DNA of 64,000 nucleotides from Flavobacterium yafengii (GCF_030010375.1 NZ_JASCRY010000002.1:434001-498000), one strand, 5' to 3'; numbered from the stretch's first letter, positions 1 through 8,753 are shown. The notes: generated by a model not told the origin, from the letters alone. Made by a program: numbers and translations.

Positions 1-312
1 TTGTTCCAATGAATTAAAACCAAGCACTACTTCTTCTGATTTTCCGGCTTTGTTAGGCACTTTCAAAGAAGAGATAATTCCACCATAAGTGATAATATCC
101 ACTTCCATTCCTTTTTGGTTCTTCAGTTTGTAACTGTCTATTTTTTCGCCTTTTGGAGTCGTTCCATAAGCTGATTTTTCGATAGTCACCACATCAGTAG
201 CTTTTGCTTCTGTAACAGTTTCTTCCACTTTTTTATCGCTTTTGCATTGAATATTCATACTGGCCAAACTTACTATGGAAATTCCATAAATGCAACGTTT
301 TAATACATTCAT
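1..312 (-). CDS. galM: Aldose 1-epimerase, N-terminal part (lipoprotein)
   Basis: Only the first 104 codons are in the window; the gene runs off the left edge. The translation begins MNVLKRCIYGISIVSLASMN and reaches a cysteine at residue 23 followed by a charged stretch, which suggests a lipoprotein signal. Residues 47-104 (YKLKNQKGMEVDIITYGGII and onward to VVLGFNSLEQ) match the first strands of the galactose mutarotase fold, with the typical ITYGGII segment. The enzyme would interconvert alpha and beta anomers of aldoses outside the cytoplasm. It lies 111 bp downstream of araA in the same orientation, so it is probably the last known gene of the araBDA operon, supplying the anomer used by uptake or isomerase. 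The family call is good; the substrate is inferred from context. Confidence 0.8.
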   Translation of the reverse strand, partial: MNVLKRCIYGISIVSLASMNIQCKSDKKVEETVTEAKATDVVTIEKSAYGTTPKGEKIDSYKLKNQKGMEVDIITYGGIISSLKVPNKAGKSEEVVLGFNSLEQ

Positions 313-329
313 AATGATTCGTTTTTTAG

Positions 330-421
330 TTTTTTAAAAGTCTCAAAGTCGAAAGTTTAAAAATTAACTAAAACTTCAATCCTATACATTAGGACATTAA
401 GACTTTATGACATTAGACTTA
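330..421. repeat. Short direct-repeat stretch between galM and araA
   Basis: The gap contains three copies of an ACATTA core (at about 386, 395 and 411) in a stretch rich in GACATTA and GACTTT words. Such simple interspersed words recur in flavobacterial intergenic DNA. No promoter box was found here, so galM is probably co-transcribed with araA. Confidence 0.35.
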
Positions 422-423
422 AA

Positions 424-1932
424 TTATAGACCGTGCTGAAACAAATGGTAATACGCTTCATTAGCATTAATTTTATCCTTAAAGTCCCTAACGGTTGTTT
501 TCTCATCGATAACAAGCAATTCTATACCCGCAATATCGGCAAAATCTTCCATATATTCAGTTGTCAAAACCTGGCTGTATACCGTATGATGTGCTCCACC
601 TGCTAAAATCCATGTTGTTGCAGCAATATCAAGGTCTGGTTTACAGTCCCACAAGACGCGAGCAACAGGAAGTTTAGGCAAATCGGCCATAGGTGCAACT
701 GCTTCTACTTCGTTTACAATCAAACGGAAACGGTTACCCATATCAATCAATGAAGCATTGATAGCATTTCCAGCAGCTACATTAAATACCAAACGAACCG
801 GATCTTCTTTTCCTCCAATGCCTAATGGGTGAACTTCACAAGAAGGCTTTGCATCGGCAATAGAAGAACAAATTTCTAGCATATGAGACCCTAAAACATA
901 CGATTTTTGAGGCGTGAAATGATACGTATAATCTTCCATGAAAGAAGTTCCTCCTTCAAGACCTACATTCATTACTTTCATCGCACGGAGTAAAGCGGCA
1001 GTTTTCCAGTCGCCTTCTCCACCAAAACCGTATCCATCAGCCATAAGACGTTGCACAGCAATTCCCGGAAGTTGTTTTAATGAACCCAGATTTTCGAAAG
1101 TATCGGTGAAAGCACCAAAACCTCCTTCTACAAGAAATGCTCTTAATCCTATTTCTATTCGGGCAGCTTCTAGCAATGAATCTCTTTTTTCTCCTCCTTT
1201 TTGAAGGGCTGGAGCCAAAGTATAAGACGCTTCATACACTTCGACTAATGCATTCGTATCAGCATCAGAAACTTTGTCAATGTGTTTGGTAATATCTGAA
1301 GAGTCGAAACCATTTACCGAAAAACCAAAACGGATTTGGGCTTCGACTTTATCTCCTTCAGTTACTGCAACTTCACGCATGTTGTCTCCAAATCTTGCCA
1401 CTTTTAAGTTTTGGAATTCATCCCAACCTAAAACGACTCTGGACCAAATGCCTAATTTCTTTTGAACGCGTTCGTCTTCCCAATGTCCTACAACCACTTT
1501 ACGTTTTTTACGCATTCTGGACATGATAAAACCAAACTCTCTGTCTCCGTGAGCCGATTGGTTTAAATTCATAAAATCCATATCCATAGAAGCCCATGGA
1601 ATTTCAGCGTTGAACTGGGTATGTAAATGGCACAATGGTTTTTTAAGAATGTTTAATCCGCCAATCCACATTTTAGCAGGCGAAAAAGTATGCATCCAAG
1701 CAATAATACCAATACAGTTTTTGTTCGAATTGGCTTCTAAACATACATTAGTAATTTGTGCGGGTGATTTTACCACATCTTTATATACAATTTTCACTGG
1801 TATATGAGACGAAGCGTGTAACCCTTTTGCAATGTGTTGCGAATGCTCTGCTACTTTTCTTAGCGTTTCTTCGCCATATAATTCTTGGCTGCCTACTACA
1901 AACCAAACTTCTTTTTGAGATATATCTATCAT
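424..1932 (-). CDS. araA: L-arabinose isomerase
   Basis: The 502-residue product has the full length of bacterial L-arabinose isomerase (about 500 aa) and converts L-arabinose to L-ribulose in the cytoplasm. The active-site glutamates and histidine fall at the same numbers as in the Escherichia coli enzyme: E306 in GGEGDWK, E333 in [10 protein letters not shown]350 in GSHMLEIC; the C-terminal histidine pair is H448-H449 in [10 protein letters not shown]. These residues bind the catalytic Mn2+. The N-terminus ([20 protein letters not shown]) is typical, so the ATG at 1932 is the start. It is the third gene of araB-araD-araA, separated from araD by 94 bp that hold a small hairpin. Identification is essentially certain. 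Confidence 0.98.
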   Translation of the reverse strand: MIDISQKEVWFVVGSQELYGEETLRKVAEHSQHIAKGLHASSHIPVKIVYKDVVKSPAQITNVCLEANSNKNCIGIIAWMHTFSPAKMWIGGLNILKKPLCHLHTQFNAEIPWASMDMDFMNLNQSAHGDREFGFIMSRMRKKRKVVVGHWEDERVQKKLGIWSRVVLGWDEFQNLKVARFGDNMREVAVTEGDKVEAQIRFGFSVNGFDSSDITKHIDKVSDADTNALVEVYEASYTLAPALQKGGEKRDSLLEAARIEIGLRAFLVEGGFGAFTDTFENLGSLKQLPGIAVQRLMADGYGFGGEGDWKTAALLRAMKVMNVGLEGGTSFMEDYTYHFTPQKSYVLGSHMLEICSSIADAKPSCEVHPLGIGGKEDPVRLVFNVAAGNAINASLIDMGNRFRLIVNEVEAVAPMADLPKLPVARVLWDCKPDLDIAATTWILAGGAHHTVYSQVLTTEYMEDFADIAGIELLVIDEKTTVRDFKDKINANEAYYHLFQHGL

Positions 1933-1981
1933 TATATTTTGTTTAATATTTTCTTTTTTTTGACTTTTAGCTTATGGTTTG

Positions 1982-1999
1982 AGGTTGCAACAACAACCT
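1982..1999. repeat. Small hairpin between araD and araA
   Basis: AGGTTG at 1982-1987 pairs with CAACCT at 1994-1999 across a 6-nt loop. It sits in a stretch of AACCTGAAAC-like words. There is no clear U-run on the minus strand, so processing or a mobile repeat is as likely as termination. Confidence 0.35.
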
Positions 2000-2026
2000 G
2001 AAACTTTAAACCTGAAACAAGTTTTT

Positions 2027-2728
2027 TTACTGTCCGTAATACGAATCTTTTCCGTGTTTGCGTTCGTAATGTTTCTTTATTAAGGAATCTTTTAATCTTG
2101 GTGCATTTGGGTTTATTTGCAAAGTCAAGTGTGCCATTTCGGCTATAACCTCTAAAACTTTACTATTGTAAACTGCTTTTGCAGCATTTTTTCCCCAAGC
2201 AAAAGGACCGTGATTTCCAATGAGAATCATCTCTACTTCCTCGTACGAAAGGTTTTTTTCTTTGAAACAATCCAAAATCTGAATTCCGGTATTGTGTTCG
2301 TAATTGCCTTCGATAAGTGCGTCCGCCATTGGCGCTGCACAAGGAATATCAGTGGTTAAATGGTCGGCGTGAGTCGTTCCAAAAATTGGAATATCTCTTT
2401 GTGATTGTGCCCAAGCTACAGAATACGTGGCGTGAGTGTGTGCTACACCGCCAATGTTTGGCCAATTTTTATATAAATAAGCATGTGTTTTTGTATCCGA
2501 TGAGGGACGCATGCTCCCTTCAATGATGTTATTGTCAAAATCTACAATAACAATGTCTTCTGGTTTCAAATCTTCGTAAGGAACACCGCTGGGTTTTATG
2601 GCAAAAACGCCATTTTTTCTATCTACGGCACTTACATTCCCAAAAGTATACACTACTAAATTCAATGCATTCAATTGCATGTTTGCGTCGTAACATTCTT
2701 GTTTTAAATCACTATACATACTGCTCAT
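2027..2728 (-). CDS. araD: L-ribulose-5-phosphate 4-epimerase
   Basis: Class II aldolase/epimerase family protein that converts L-ribulose 5-phosphate to D-xylulose 5-phosphate, the last step of arabinose entry into the pentose phosphate pathway. Diagnostic segments are FGNVSAVDR near the N-terminus, the metal-binding HTHATYSVAWAQ and GNHGPFAWG. The open frame extends to 2758, but MSSMYSDLKQECYDANMQ aligns with the usual MxxDLKxxVxEAN start, so I place the start at 2728 (233 aa); 2719 (MYSDLK) is equally possible. Either start overlaps the end of araB, whose stop codon TAG lies inside ATGTATAG, implying translational coupling. Family certain, exact start less so. Confidence 0.95.
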   Translation of the reverse strand: MSSMYSDLKQECYDANMQLNALNLVVYTFGNVSAVDRKNGVFAIKPSGVPYEDLKPEDIVIVDFDNNIIEGSMRPSSDTKTHAYLYKNWPNIGGVAHTHATYSVAWAQSQRDIPIFGTTHADHLTTDIPCAAPMADALIEGNYEHNTGIQILDCFKEKNLSYEEVEMILIGNHGPFAWGKNAAKAVYNSKVLEVIAEMAHLTLQINPNAPRLKDSLIKKHYERKHGKDSYYGQ

Positions 2729-4403
2729 GGTGTAGTTTTTTAATAGATGGATCTGCAAAAGAACTTAGTTGGTCGTACGCTAAAAGCAATTTGTTATAGG
2801 CGGCAACTTTGTCTAATTGTGGGAAATATTCACCGTCAAAATCACTTCCCATTTTTTGGCTTGCTTCAATTACATTCGGATAAATTCCTGCTGCAACTGC
2901 TGCATAAATCGCTGCGCCTAAAGCTGGTGTTTGGTCTGATGCCGCAATTTTAATTGGTTTATTCAACACATTTGCCAAGGTTTGCATGATGTAAGGCGAT
3001 TTTCTCGCTACACCGCCAATTCCGATAACGCTGTTTATTTTTACCCCTTCTTCTTCAAAACGGTCAACTATTTTTTTAGAACCAAAACAGATGGCGTTTA
3101 CTAAAGATTTGAATAAATGTGGTGCTTTTGTCCCTAAAGATAAATTAGAAATAGCGCTTTTGATTTCCTGATTGGCATCTGGAGTTCTTCTTCCATTAAT
3201 CCAATCTAAAGCGATTGGTACACTTTCGGATAAAGGAATCTTTTCTGCTTCGGTGGTCAATTGAACTATTAAATTGTCACTCATTTCAGCTCTTAATTGC
3301 TCTTTTTGAACATCGGTCAAAAGGGTAGAAGTAGCCAATAAATGTTCTGTTGGCCAAAGTAATAATTCTTTGTACCAAGCCAATAAATCTCCAAAAGCAG
3401 ATTGTCCCGCTTCAAGACCTATAAATCCTGGTATTACGGAACCATCAACTTGTCCGCAGATGCCACGAACGGTTTTTGTCCCGATTGACTCTTTCGAATC
3501 TACAATAATATCACAGGTTGAGGTTCCCATCACGCGAACCAAAGTATTCTCTTCAATTTTTGCTCCTACTGCTCCAGAATGTGCGTCGAAAGTTCCAACA
3601 GCAATTAAAGTATCCGTTGTAAGACCTAATCGTGTTGCCCATTCTTGGCTTAAGTTTCCGGCTACCAAATCAGAAGTATAGGTTTCATCATATAATCTTC
3701 CGCGAAGTGTTGCAAGATATGGATGCAATTGACCTAAGAATTCTTCAGGCGGTAAACCGTTCCAGTCTTCATGCCACATGGCTTTATGACCTGCTGCACA
3801 ACGACTCCTTTTGAAGGATTTTAAATCTTTATTGTCAATCAATAAATACGTCATCAAATCGCAATGTTCCATCCAAGTATAGGCTGCGTCTTTTACTGCT
3901 GCATCTACTCTTGCAATGTGTAAAATTTTTGCCCAAAACCATTCTGATGAATAAATTCCGCCTACATATTTGGTGAAATTTTCTCCACCCCAATTTTCGG
4001 CAAGTTCATTGATTTCGTTTGCTTCATGGATTGAAGTATGATCTTTCCACAACACCATCATCGCATTCGGATTGTGTTCAAAACCTTCAGTTAGAGCCAA
4101 AGGAATTCCATCTTTAGTAACGGGTACTGGTGATGAACCGGTGGTGTCAATGCAAATGCTTCGTATTAGAGAAGGGTCTACATTACTATTTTGAACAACA
4201 TATTTTATGGTCGTTTCTAATCCTTCGATATGATCTAAAGGATGCTGACGAAACTGATTTATGGATGCATTACAATATTCTTTGGTTGCCCATCGCTTGT
4301 ATTGACAAACATTTGATGCTAACTCTTGCCCATTTTCAGTGTCTATTAACATCGCTCGAACAGAATCTGTTCCGTAATCTAATCCTATAACATAATTTTT
4401 CAT
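2712..4403 (-). CDS. araB: L-ribulokinase
   Basis: FGGY-family carbohydrate kinase of 563 residues that phosphorylates L-ribulose to L-ribulose 5-phosphate. The first ATP-binding motif is at the N-terminus (YVIGLDYGTDSVRAMLID), the STGSSPVPV segment follows at about residue 110, a GTFDAHSGAVGA region carries the catalytic-base aspartate, and the second ATPase domain ends with IGIGGVARKSPYIMQTLANV. Length matches bacterial AraB (about 560 aa). It is the promoter-proximal gene of the leftward operon and overlaps araD at its 3' end. Upstream are a TAnnTTTG-type box on the minus strand (4434 down to 4427) and an inverted repeat at 4449-4470 that may be the AraR operator. Confidence 0.97.
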   Translation of the reverse strand: MKNYVIGLDYGTDSVRAMLIDTENGQELASNVCQYKRWATKEYCNASINQFRQHPLDHIEGLETTIKYVVQNSNVDPSLIRSICIDTTGSSPVPVTKDGIPLALTEGFEHNPNAMMVLWKDHTSIHEANEINELAENWGGENFTKYVGGIYSSEWFWAKILHIARVDAAVKDAAYTWMEHCDLMTYLLIDNKDLKSFKRSRCAAGHKAMWHEDWNGLPPEEFLGQLHPYLATLRGRLYDETYTSDLVAGNLSQEWATRLGLTTDTLIAVGTFDAHSGAVGAKIEENTLVRVMGTSTCDIIVDSKESIGTKTVRGICGQVDGSVIPGFIGLEAGQSAFGDLLAWYKELLLWPTEHLLATSTLLTDVQKEQLRAEMSDNLIVQLTTEAEKIPLSESVPIALDWINGRRTPDANQEIKSAISNLSLGTKAPHLFKSLVNAICFGSKKIVDRFEEEGVKINSVIGIGGVARKSPYIMQTLANVLNKPIKIAASDQTPALGAAIYAAVAAGIYPNVIEASQKMGSDFDGEYFPQLDKVAAYNKLLLAYDQLSSFADPSIKKLHHEQYV

Positions 4404-4426
4404 CCCAAAATCTTTTTAAAGAATTA

Positions 4427-4434
4427 CAAATATA
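4427..4434 (-). promoter_or_regulatory. Putative araB -7 promoter box
   Basis: CAAATATA on the plus strand reads TATATTTG on the minus strand, a perfect TAnnTTTG Bacteroidota -7 box 24 bp before the araB ATG. No TTG is found 19-21 bp upstream; that place is taken by the inverted repeat at 4449-4470. Confidence 0.5.
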
Positions 4435-4448
4435 ATATATTTATTTTA

Positions 4449-4470
4449 TAAGTGTGTAAAAAACACTTAA
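4449..4470. promoter_or_regulatory. Candidate AraR operator upstream of araB
   Basis: TAAGTGT (4449-4455) and ACACTTA (4463-4469) form a 7-bp inverted repeat with a 7-bp spacer. It lies where the araB -33 element would be. A related repeat precedes the first Nudix regulator. Function is inferred from position and recurrence. Confidence 0.4.
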
Positions 4471-4949
4471 TTTAATTTGGTATTATAATTTTTATCAAAA
4501 ACGCATAAAAACAGCGTTTTACGAGTAAAATAAAAAATAAACGTACGATATACATTTATTATATTGCGATTATTTCATTTTTATGATTGAAATAGTTGCA
4601 TAACAGTAGGATAGGTTTGTTTTCCCAGTTAAGTTCCTTTGTCGGGTTCAATTTTTGAGAAAATTTTTTGTGAATAGAATCAAAATCAAGAGGGACATGC
4701 ACAATCCAAAATTGAGTATATCCCTTAATTAACACTAATAAATAGTAATTAGAATTAGAATCTTTAGTTTTTAAGACATATTTTTTCGTACATCATCGGG
4801 TTTTTATGAGAATATATAAAGCTGGCTAAAACTTTTTTTTAATTTTAAAACAGTTACAGAATAAGTCTGAAGTCTCATTTTCGCTCTCTCCTTTCAATTT
4901 ATATTCACTTTCTGTTCTGTTGATTTTCCTATTTTATTTTTCGAATAAT

Positions 4950-4971
4950 TAAGTGTAGAATACACGTTAAT
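4950..4971. promoter_or_regulatory. Candidate AraR operator upstream of the first Nudix regulator
   Basis: TTAAGTGTA (4950-4958) and TACACGTTAA (4962-4971) form an inverted repeat interrupted by GAA; the half-site TTAA(c)GTGTA is shared with the araB site. It ends 52 bp before the regulator ATG, which suggests autoregulation. Confidence 0.4.
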
Positions 4972-5023
4972 AAAATTATGAAACCTATAAAGAAGTTTAT
5001 ATATTTACCCTAAAAAAAGTAGT

Positions 5024-5713
5024 ATGTTAAATAGTTATAGTTCTGCTGATAAGGTTTTATTAGCAGTTGATTGTATCATCTTCGGATTTGACAATGAAGG
5101 GTTGAAAATACTTTTAATTAAGAGAGATTTCGAACCCGAAAAAGGGAAGTGGTCTTTAATAGGGGGATTTCTGAAAAAAGAGGAAGTACTAGATAGTGCA
5201 GCTATTAGAATATTAAATAGCTATACAGGGCTTCAGAATATTTATATGGAACAGCTACATGTCTACAGTGAAATAGATCGTGATCCTGTAGAAAGAACCA
5301 TATCTGTTGCTTATTATGCTTTGATAAATATAGAAAGCCATAATAAAGAACTAATTCAAAATTATCATGCGCAATGGTTTAGTGTTACCCAAGCGCCTAA
5401 ATTAATTTTTGACCATGACACTATGTTAGACCATGCAATTAAAAGATTGCGTTATCGAACCTCTATAAAACCTGTTGGATTTGAGCTTTTACCGGAAAAA
5501 TTCACGATGCGCCAACTGCTGGAATTATATGAAGCCATTCTAAGTAAAGAGCTGGATAAAAGGAATTTTATAAGTAAGATAAATTCATTTGATATTCTGA
5601 TAAAACTAGATGAAAAAGACATGATGTCCTCCAGAAAAGGGTCTTATTTGTATACTTTTGACAAAGAAAAATATGATGCAAAATTATTGAATGATTTTGT
5701 ATTAAACTTATAG
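5024..5713 (+). CDS. araR: Nudix-type transcriptional regulator (AraR/NrtR-like), copy 1
   Basis: 229-residue protein with an N-terminal Nudix fold (about 10-135) and a C-terminal winged helix (about 150-229), the layout of NrtR-family regulators, which includes AraR of Bacteroides thetaiotaomicron. The Nudix box is degenerate: GGFLKKEEVLDSAAIRILNS lacks the REXXEE glutamates that bind metal, so it should sense a sugar rather than hydrolyse a nucleotide. The C-terminal part (FELLPEKFTMRQLLELYEAI, then SSRKGSYLYTF) is the conserved DNA-binding end. It is divergent from araBDA and upstream of an SSS transporter, and a paralogue lies at 7908. Role as the arabinose repressor is inferred from family and position; which of the two copies does what is open. 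Confidence 0.85.
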   Translation: MLNSYSSADKVLLAVDCIIFGFDNEGLKILLIKRDFEPEKGKWSLIGGFLKKEEVLDSAAIRILNSYTGLQNIYMEQLHVYSEIDRDPVERTISVAYYALINIESHNKELIQNYHAQWFSVTQAPKLIFDHDTMLDHAIKRLRYRTSIKPVGFELLPEKFTMRQLLELYEAILSKELDKRNFISKINSFDILIKLDEKDMMSSRKGSYLYTFDKEKYDAKLLNDFVLNL

Positions 5714-5793
5714 AAGATTTAGAAATTTAATTGTAAACCTTGTCTAGTCCTGAAAAAGTAATACAGGATTAATAAAAATAAAAGTACAATTTT

Positions 5794-5828
5794 AAACAGT
5801 AGTAGGCTTAAGTTTGCTACTGTTTTTT
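5794..5828 (+). terminator. Intrinsic terminator after the first Nudix regulator
   Basis: AAACAGTAG (5794-5802) pairs with CTACTGTTT (5817-5825), a 9-bp stem with a 14-nt loop followed by more T residues. Confidence 0.75.
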
Positions 5829-5925
5829 GTTTTATAGATTTTCATAATTAATTTGGCAATTGAAACTCTTTTTTTATATATCATTCATTTATATAGTTGT
5901 AAAAAAAAATAATATAATAAATTAA

Positions 5926-5955
5926 TTGTCAATTTAACAAATAATAATATATTTG
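5926..5955 (+). promoter_or_regulatory. Promoter of the first SSS symporter gene
   Basis: TTG at 5926-5928 and TATATTTG at 5948-5955, separated by 19 bp, fit the Bacteroidota sigma-ABfr consensus. The leader to the ATG at 6082 would be about 120 nt. Confidence 0.6.
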
Positions 5956-6081
5956 AAAAAAAATAAAGACTAACCAAGTAGATTAATCTTTATAATGATT
6001 GATACAATTAGAACCAGTTTATTTCGTAAATAACAGATCAATACGATCTCATTTTAATACTATTAACAAACCAAATTACAC

Positions 6082-7767
6082 ATGAACCAGAACCTTGCCT
6101 TCGCTGATTACGCAGTATTTATTATCTATTTTATAGCAGTAACAACTTATGGCTATACCGTTTATCGCAAACGCGAAAAAAACGAACACGATGCCAAAGC
6201 CTATTTTCTGGCAGAAGGAACACTGACATGGTGGGCTATTGGAGCCTCATTGATAGCTTCTAATATATCTGCTGAACAATTTATTGGAATGAGTGGGGAA
6301 GGATTCTTTTTAGGAATTGCAGTTGCTGCTTATGAGTGGGTAGCTGCTATTGCTCTGATTATCGTAGCCGTTTGGTTTATTCCTGTTTATTTAAAAAATA
6401 AGATATACACCATGCCTCAATTTTTAAAAACAAGATACAATGAATCAACTGCCTTAATCATGGCTGTTTTTTGGTTATTCTTATATGTATTTGTAAACCT
6501 GACTTCTATTTTATATTTAGGGGCTGTAGCGATAAATGGATTGGCTGGTGGAGAATATTTGCATGCTATTATGATAGGCCTTGCCGTTTTTGCCTTATTA
6601 ATCTCTTTAGGGGGTATGAAAGTGGTTGCTTACACTGACGTAATTCAGGTAGCTGTTCTAATCATCGGTGGATTAGTTACTTCTTACATTGCTTTGACTA
6701 CAGTTGGGGAGTATTTTGGTGTAGGATCAGATGCTATAGCAGGGTTTAAAGTATTGATGAGAGAAGCTCCGGAACATTTTAAGATGATTATTCCGGAACC
6801 AACAGCGACTTCTTCTCAAAATGACATTAATAAGTATCTTACTTTTCCAGGAATAATGTCATACGTGGCTGGTATTTGGATTATTAATTTGAATTATTGG
6901 GGTTGTAACCAATACATCACTCAAAGAGCATTGGGAGCGGATCTACAAACTGCCCGAACAGGAATTTTGTTTGCAGGAATTTTAAAATTATTAATGCCGC
7001 TAATTGTTATGCTGCCCGGTATTGCCGCCTATGTTTTGTATGAGAATGGACATTTGCCACAATTAGTAGGAGGTAAGGATGGGGCTTATTCTGCGGTATT
7101 AACTTTTCTTCCAACGGGTTTTAAAGGATTGTCTGTTGCGGCTTTGACTGCCGCTATTGTTGCGTCGTTAGCAGGTAAGGTAAATAGTATTTCTACTATT
7201 TACACCCTGGATATACATAAAAAATACATTCAAAAGGATGCTACCGATAGAGGACAGGTGAACATAGGAAGATACGCTGTTTTTGCAGCCATGCTGCTTG
7301 CTGTTTTATTTACTTGGAATGATGTACTTGGAATTGGTGGTGTGGGTGGTTTTACATACATTCAAAAGTATACGGGCTTTATTAGTCCCGGTGTATTTGC
7401 CATGTTTTTCCTTGGGATGTTCTGGAAAAGAACTACAGGAACTGCTGCAATAATAGGGGTAATCTCCGGTTTCTTATTATCAGTTTTATTTAATGAATTT
7501 GCACCTGCTTTATTTGGTAATGAAACATTGTTGTACACAGCTTACGCCAATGGAAAAGGTGGATTTGAAATTCCATTCCACATTTGTATGGGATTATCAT
7601 TTATGTTTACTATGCTTCTTATGATTACTGTCAGTTTTGCAGGGCCAAAAGTGAATCCGAAAGCATTTGAATTAGATAGCGAAATGTTTAAAATAAAACC
7701 ACAAACCACAGTATTAATTGTAATAACATTGCTGATTATTTTTGCTTTGTATGCTAAGTTTTGGTAA
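6082..7767 (+). CDS. Sodium:sugar symporter (SSS family), probable arabinose transporter
   Basis: 561-residue polytopic membrane protein of the solute:sodium symporter family (SglT type, LeuT fold). About 14 hydrophobic segments run from residue 10 (FADYAVFIIYFIAVTTYGY) to the C-terminus. Typical family segments are YFLAEGTLTWWAIGASLIAS with ISAEQFIGMSGEG, LGGMKVVAYTDVIQ, and AIVASLAGKVNSISTIYTLD, which contains the conserved serines near the sodium site. It lies between two AraR-like regulators and beside araBDA, so L-arabinose (or an arabino-oligosaccharide) is the likely substrate; galactose or another pectin sugar cannot be excluded. It has its own promoter and is followed by an inverted repeat at 7824-7858. 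Confidence 0.88.
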   Translation: MNQNLAFADYAVFIIYFIAVTTYGYTVYRKREKNEHDAKAYFLAEGTLTWWAIGASLIASNISAEQFIGMSGEGFFLGIAVAAYEWVAAIALIIVAVWFIPVYLKNKIYTMPQFLKTRYNESTALIMAVFWLFLYVFVNLTSILYLGAVAINGLAGGEYLHAIMIGLAVFALLISLGGMKVVAYTDVIQVAVLIIGGLVTSYIALTTVGEYFGVGSDAIAGFKVLMREAPEHFKMIIPEPTATSSQNDINKYLTFPGIMSYVAGIWIINLNYWGCNQYITQRALGADLQTARTGILFAGILKLLMPLIVMLPGIAAYVLYENGHLPQLVGGKDGAYSAVLTFLPTGFKGLSVAALTAAIVASLAGKVNSISTIYTLDIHKKYIQKDATDRGQVNIGRYAVFAAMLLAVLFTWNDVLGIGGVGGFTYIQKYTGFISPGVFAMFFLGMFWKRTTGTAAIIGVISGFLLSVLFNEFAPALFGNETLLYTAYANGKGGFEIPFHICMGLSFMFTMLLMITVSFAGPKVNPKAFELDSEMFKIKPQTTVLIVITLLIIFALYAKFW

Positions 7768-7823
7768 AATAATTTTTTAGATAACTTGTTTTTGGAACAC
7801 TAAAAGAAACCAAATCAATGCCG

Positions 7824-7858
7824 TTTAGTTAAGAACAGTCAGTCATTTGTTAACTAAA
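7824..7858. repeat. Inverted repeat between SSS gene and second Nudix regulator
   Basis: TTTAGTTAA (7824-7832) and TTAACTAAA (7850-7858) are perfect inverted copies with a 17-bp spacer. It lies 50 bp before the likely ATG of the second regulator. It could be an operator or a weak terminator (no T-run follows). Confidence 0.45.
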
Positions 7859-7907
7859 AAAATTTACTAAAGGGCATTTGATTTTAAAATATATACCATT
7901 TAAAAGT

Positions 7908-8612
7908 ATGCAGCATTATTCTCAACAAAAGCGATTTTTATTTGCAGTCGATTGTATCATTTTTGGTTACGATGGCCAGGAGTTAAAATTGTTGGTTATA
8001 AAAAGAAGTTTCGAACCTTTTAAAGGGAAGTGGAGTTTGGTAGGAGGATTTATCAACGATAATGAAAGTGCTGAAAGTGCAGCAGGACGGGTGCTTAACG
8101 ATCTTACTGGCCTTGATGGGTTGTATATGGAGCAATTACATTGCTTTACAGATCCAAACAGGGATTCCGTTGAAAGAACGATCTCTATTGCTTATTTTGC
8201 TTTAATCGATATTCAAAAATACAACCAACAAATTGATGAGGATTATCATCCGGCATGGTTTTCCATCAATCAGTTGCCCGAATTAATTTTTGACCATACA
8301 GCAATTGTAGAAATGGCCAAAGAAAAACTACGGTACAAGGCCGCGCTACACCCATTATTGTTTGAATTATTACCGGATAAATTTACCATGCCGCAATTGC
8401 AAAGTCTTTATGAGGCCGTTTATAACATGGAATTTGATAAAGGAAATTTCAATCGAAAATTGCTATCAACTAAATTGCTAGATAAGCTGGAAGATAAAGA
8501 CAAACTCAATTCAAAAAAAGGAGCCTTTTATTACACGGTAAATTTAAAAAAATACAGTGCAGGTTTTAAAACTTTTTTGAATTTTGTTCCCAGTCAGTAT
8601 ATTAATAAGTAG
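7908..8612 (+). CDS. Nudix-type transcriptional regulator (AraR/NrtR-like), copy 2
   Basis: Paralogue of the regulator at 5024: both share LFAVDCIIFG/LLAVDCIIFG, the KRSFEPFKGKWSLVGGF segment, RTISIAYFALIDI, FELLPDKFTMPQLQSLYEAV and a C-terminal SKKGAFYYTV. The open frame begins with TTG at 7878, but the ATG at 7908 (MQHYSQQKRFLFAVDC) aligns with the start of copy 1, giving 234 aa. The Nudix box is again degenerate (NESAESAAGRVLNDLTGL), lacking catalytic glutamates, which suits a ligand-sensing regulator. It lies 140 bp after the symporter. Two such regulators around one transporter suggest duplication followed by division of target genes or ligands; this is inference. Confidence 0.83.
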   Translation: MQHYSQQKRFLFAVDCIIFGYDGQELKLLVIKRSFEPFKGKWSLVGGFINDNESAESAAGRVLNDLTGLDGLYMEQLHCFTDPNRDSVERTISIAYFALIDIQKYNQQIDEDYHPAWFSINQLPELIFDHTAIVEMAKEKLRYKAALHPLLFELLPDKFTMPQLQSLYEAVYNMEFDKGNFNRKLLSTKLLDKLEDKDKLNSKKGAFYYTVNLKKYSAGFKTFLNFVPSQYINK

Positions 8613-8709
8613 TGTTTTCTATAGCATTTTTAATTATGAAATATTCCTTATTTGGAATGTTTTTACAAAAGAAAGCTAGTAGTGGGCTTGATAAATGTCT
8701 TTAGTAAAA

Positions 8710-8753
8710 AAATAGTATAAATTTGTAATATTTATTACAAATTTACACTATTT
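8710..8753. promoter_or_regulatory. 44-bp palindrome, operator/promoter of the GntR-type regulator
   Basis: The arm 8710-8730 and the arm 8733-8753 are inverted copies with 20 of 21 positions matching. The centre reads ATTTGTA-n8-TACAAAT, whose half-site resembles that of the GntR/LacI-chimeric AraR of Bacillus subtilis (ATTTGTAC half-sites). A -7 box TAAATTTG (8718-8725) lies inside the left arm, so protein binding would block transcription of the gene starting at 8780. Confidence 0.65.

Larger units (their letters stand above)
4404..5023. other. Divergent control region between araB and the first Nudix regulator
   Basis: 620 bp without a convincing gene. It holds a minus-strand -7 box for araB, two related TTAAGTGT inverted repeats near its two ends (4449-4470 and 4950-4971), a further inverted repeat AAAACGC/GCGTTTT at 4498-4520, and an imperfect 13-bp inverted repeat (4565-4577 with 4588-4600, 11 of 13 matching). 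The middle part (about 4610-4940) shows no recognisable coding or structural signal. Confidence 0.6.
5714..6081. other. Intergenic region with terminator and promoter before the SSS transporter
   Basis: 368 bp. It contains a hairpin terminator for the Nudix gene (5794-5828), a -33/-7 promoter pair (5926-5955) and a 10-bp palindrome AGATTAATCT near 5982. No open frame of interest was seen. Confidence 0.6.

Noticed and set aside
938..1204. Plus-strand open frames inside araA and many similar ones opposite other genes
   Set aside because: They lie antisense to clearly identified genes, have no recognisable family, and their composition follows the complementary strand.
7878..7907. TTG start for the second Nudix regulator
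   Set aside because: Alignment with the paralogue at 5024 favours the ATG at 7908.
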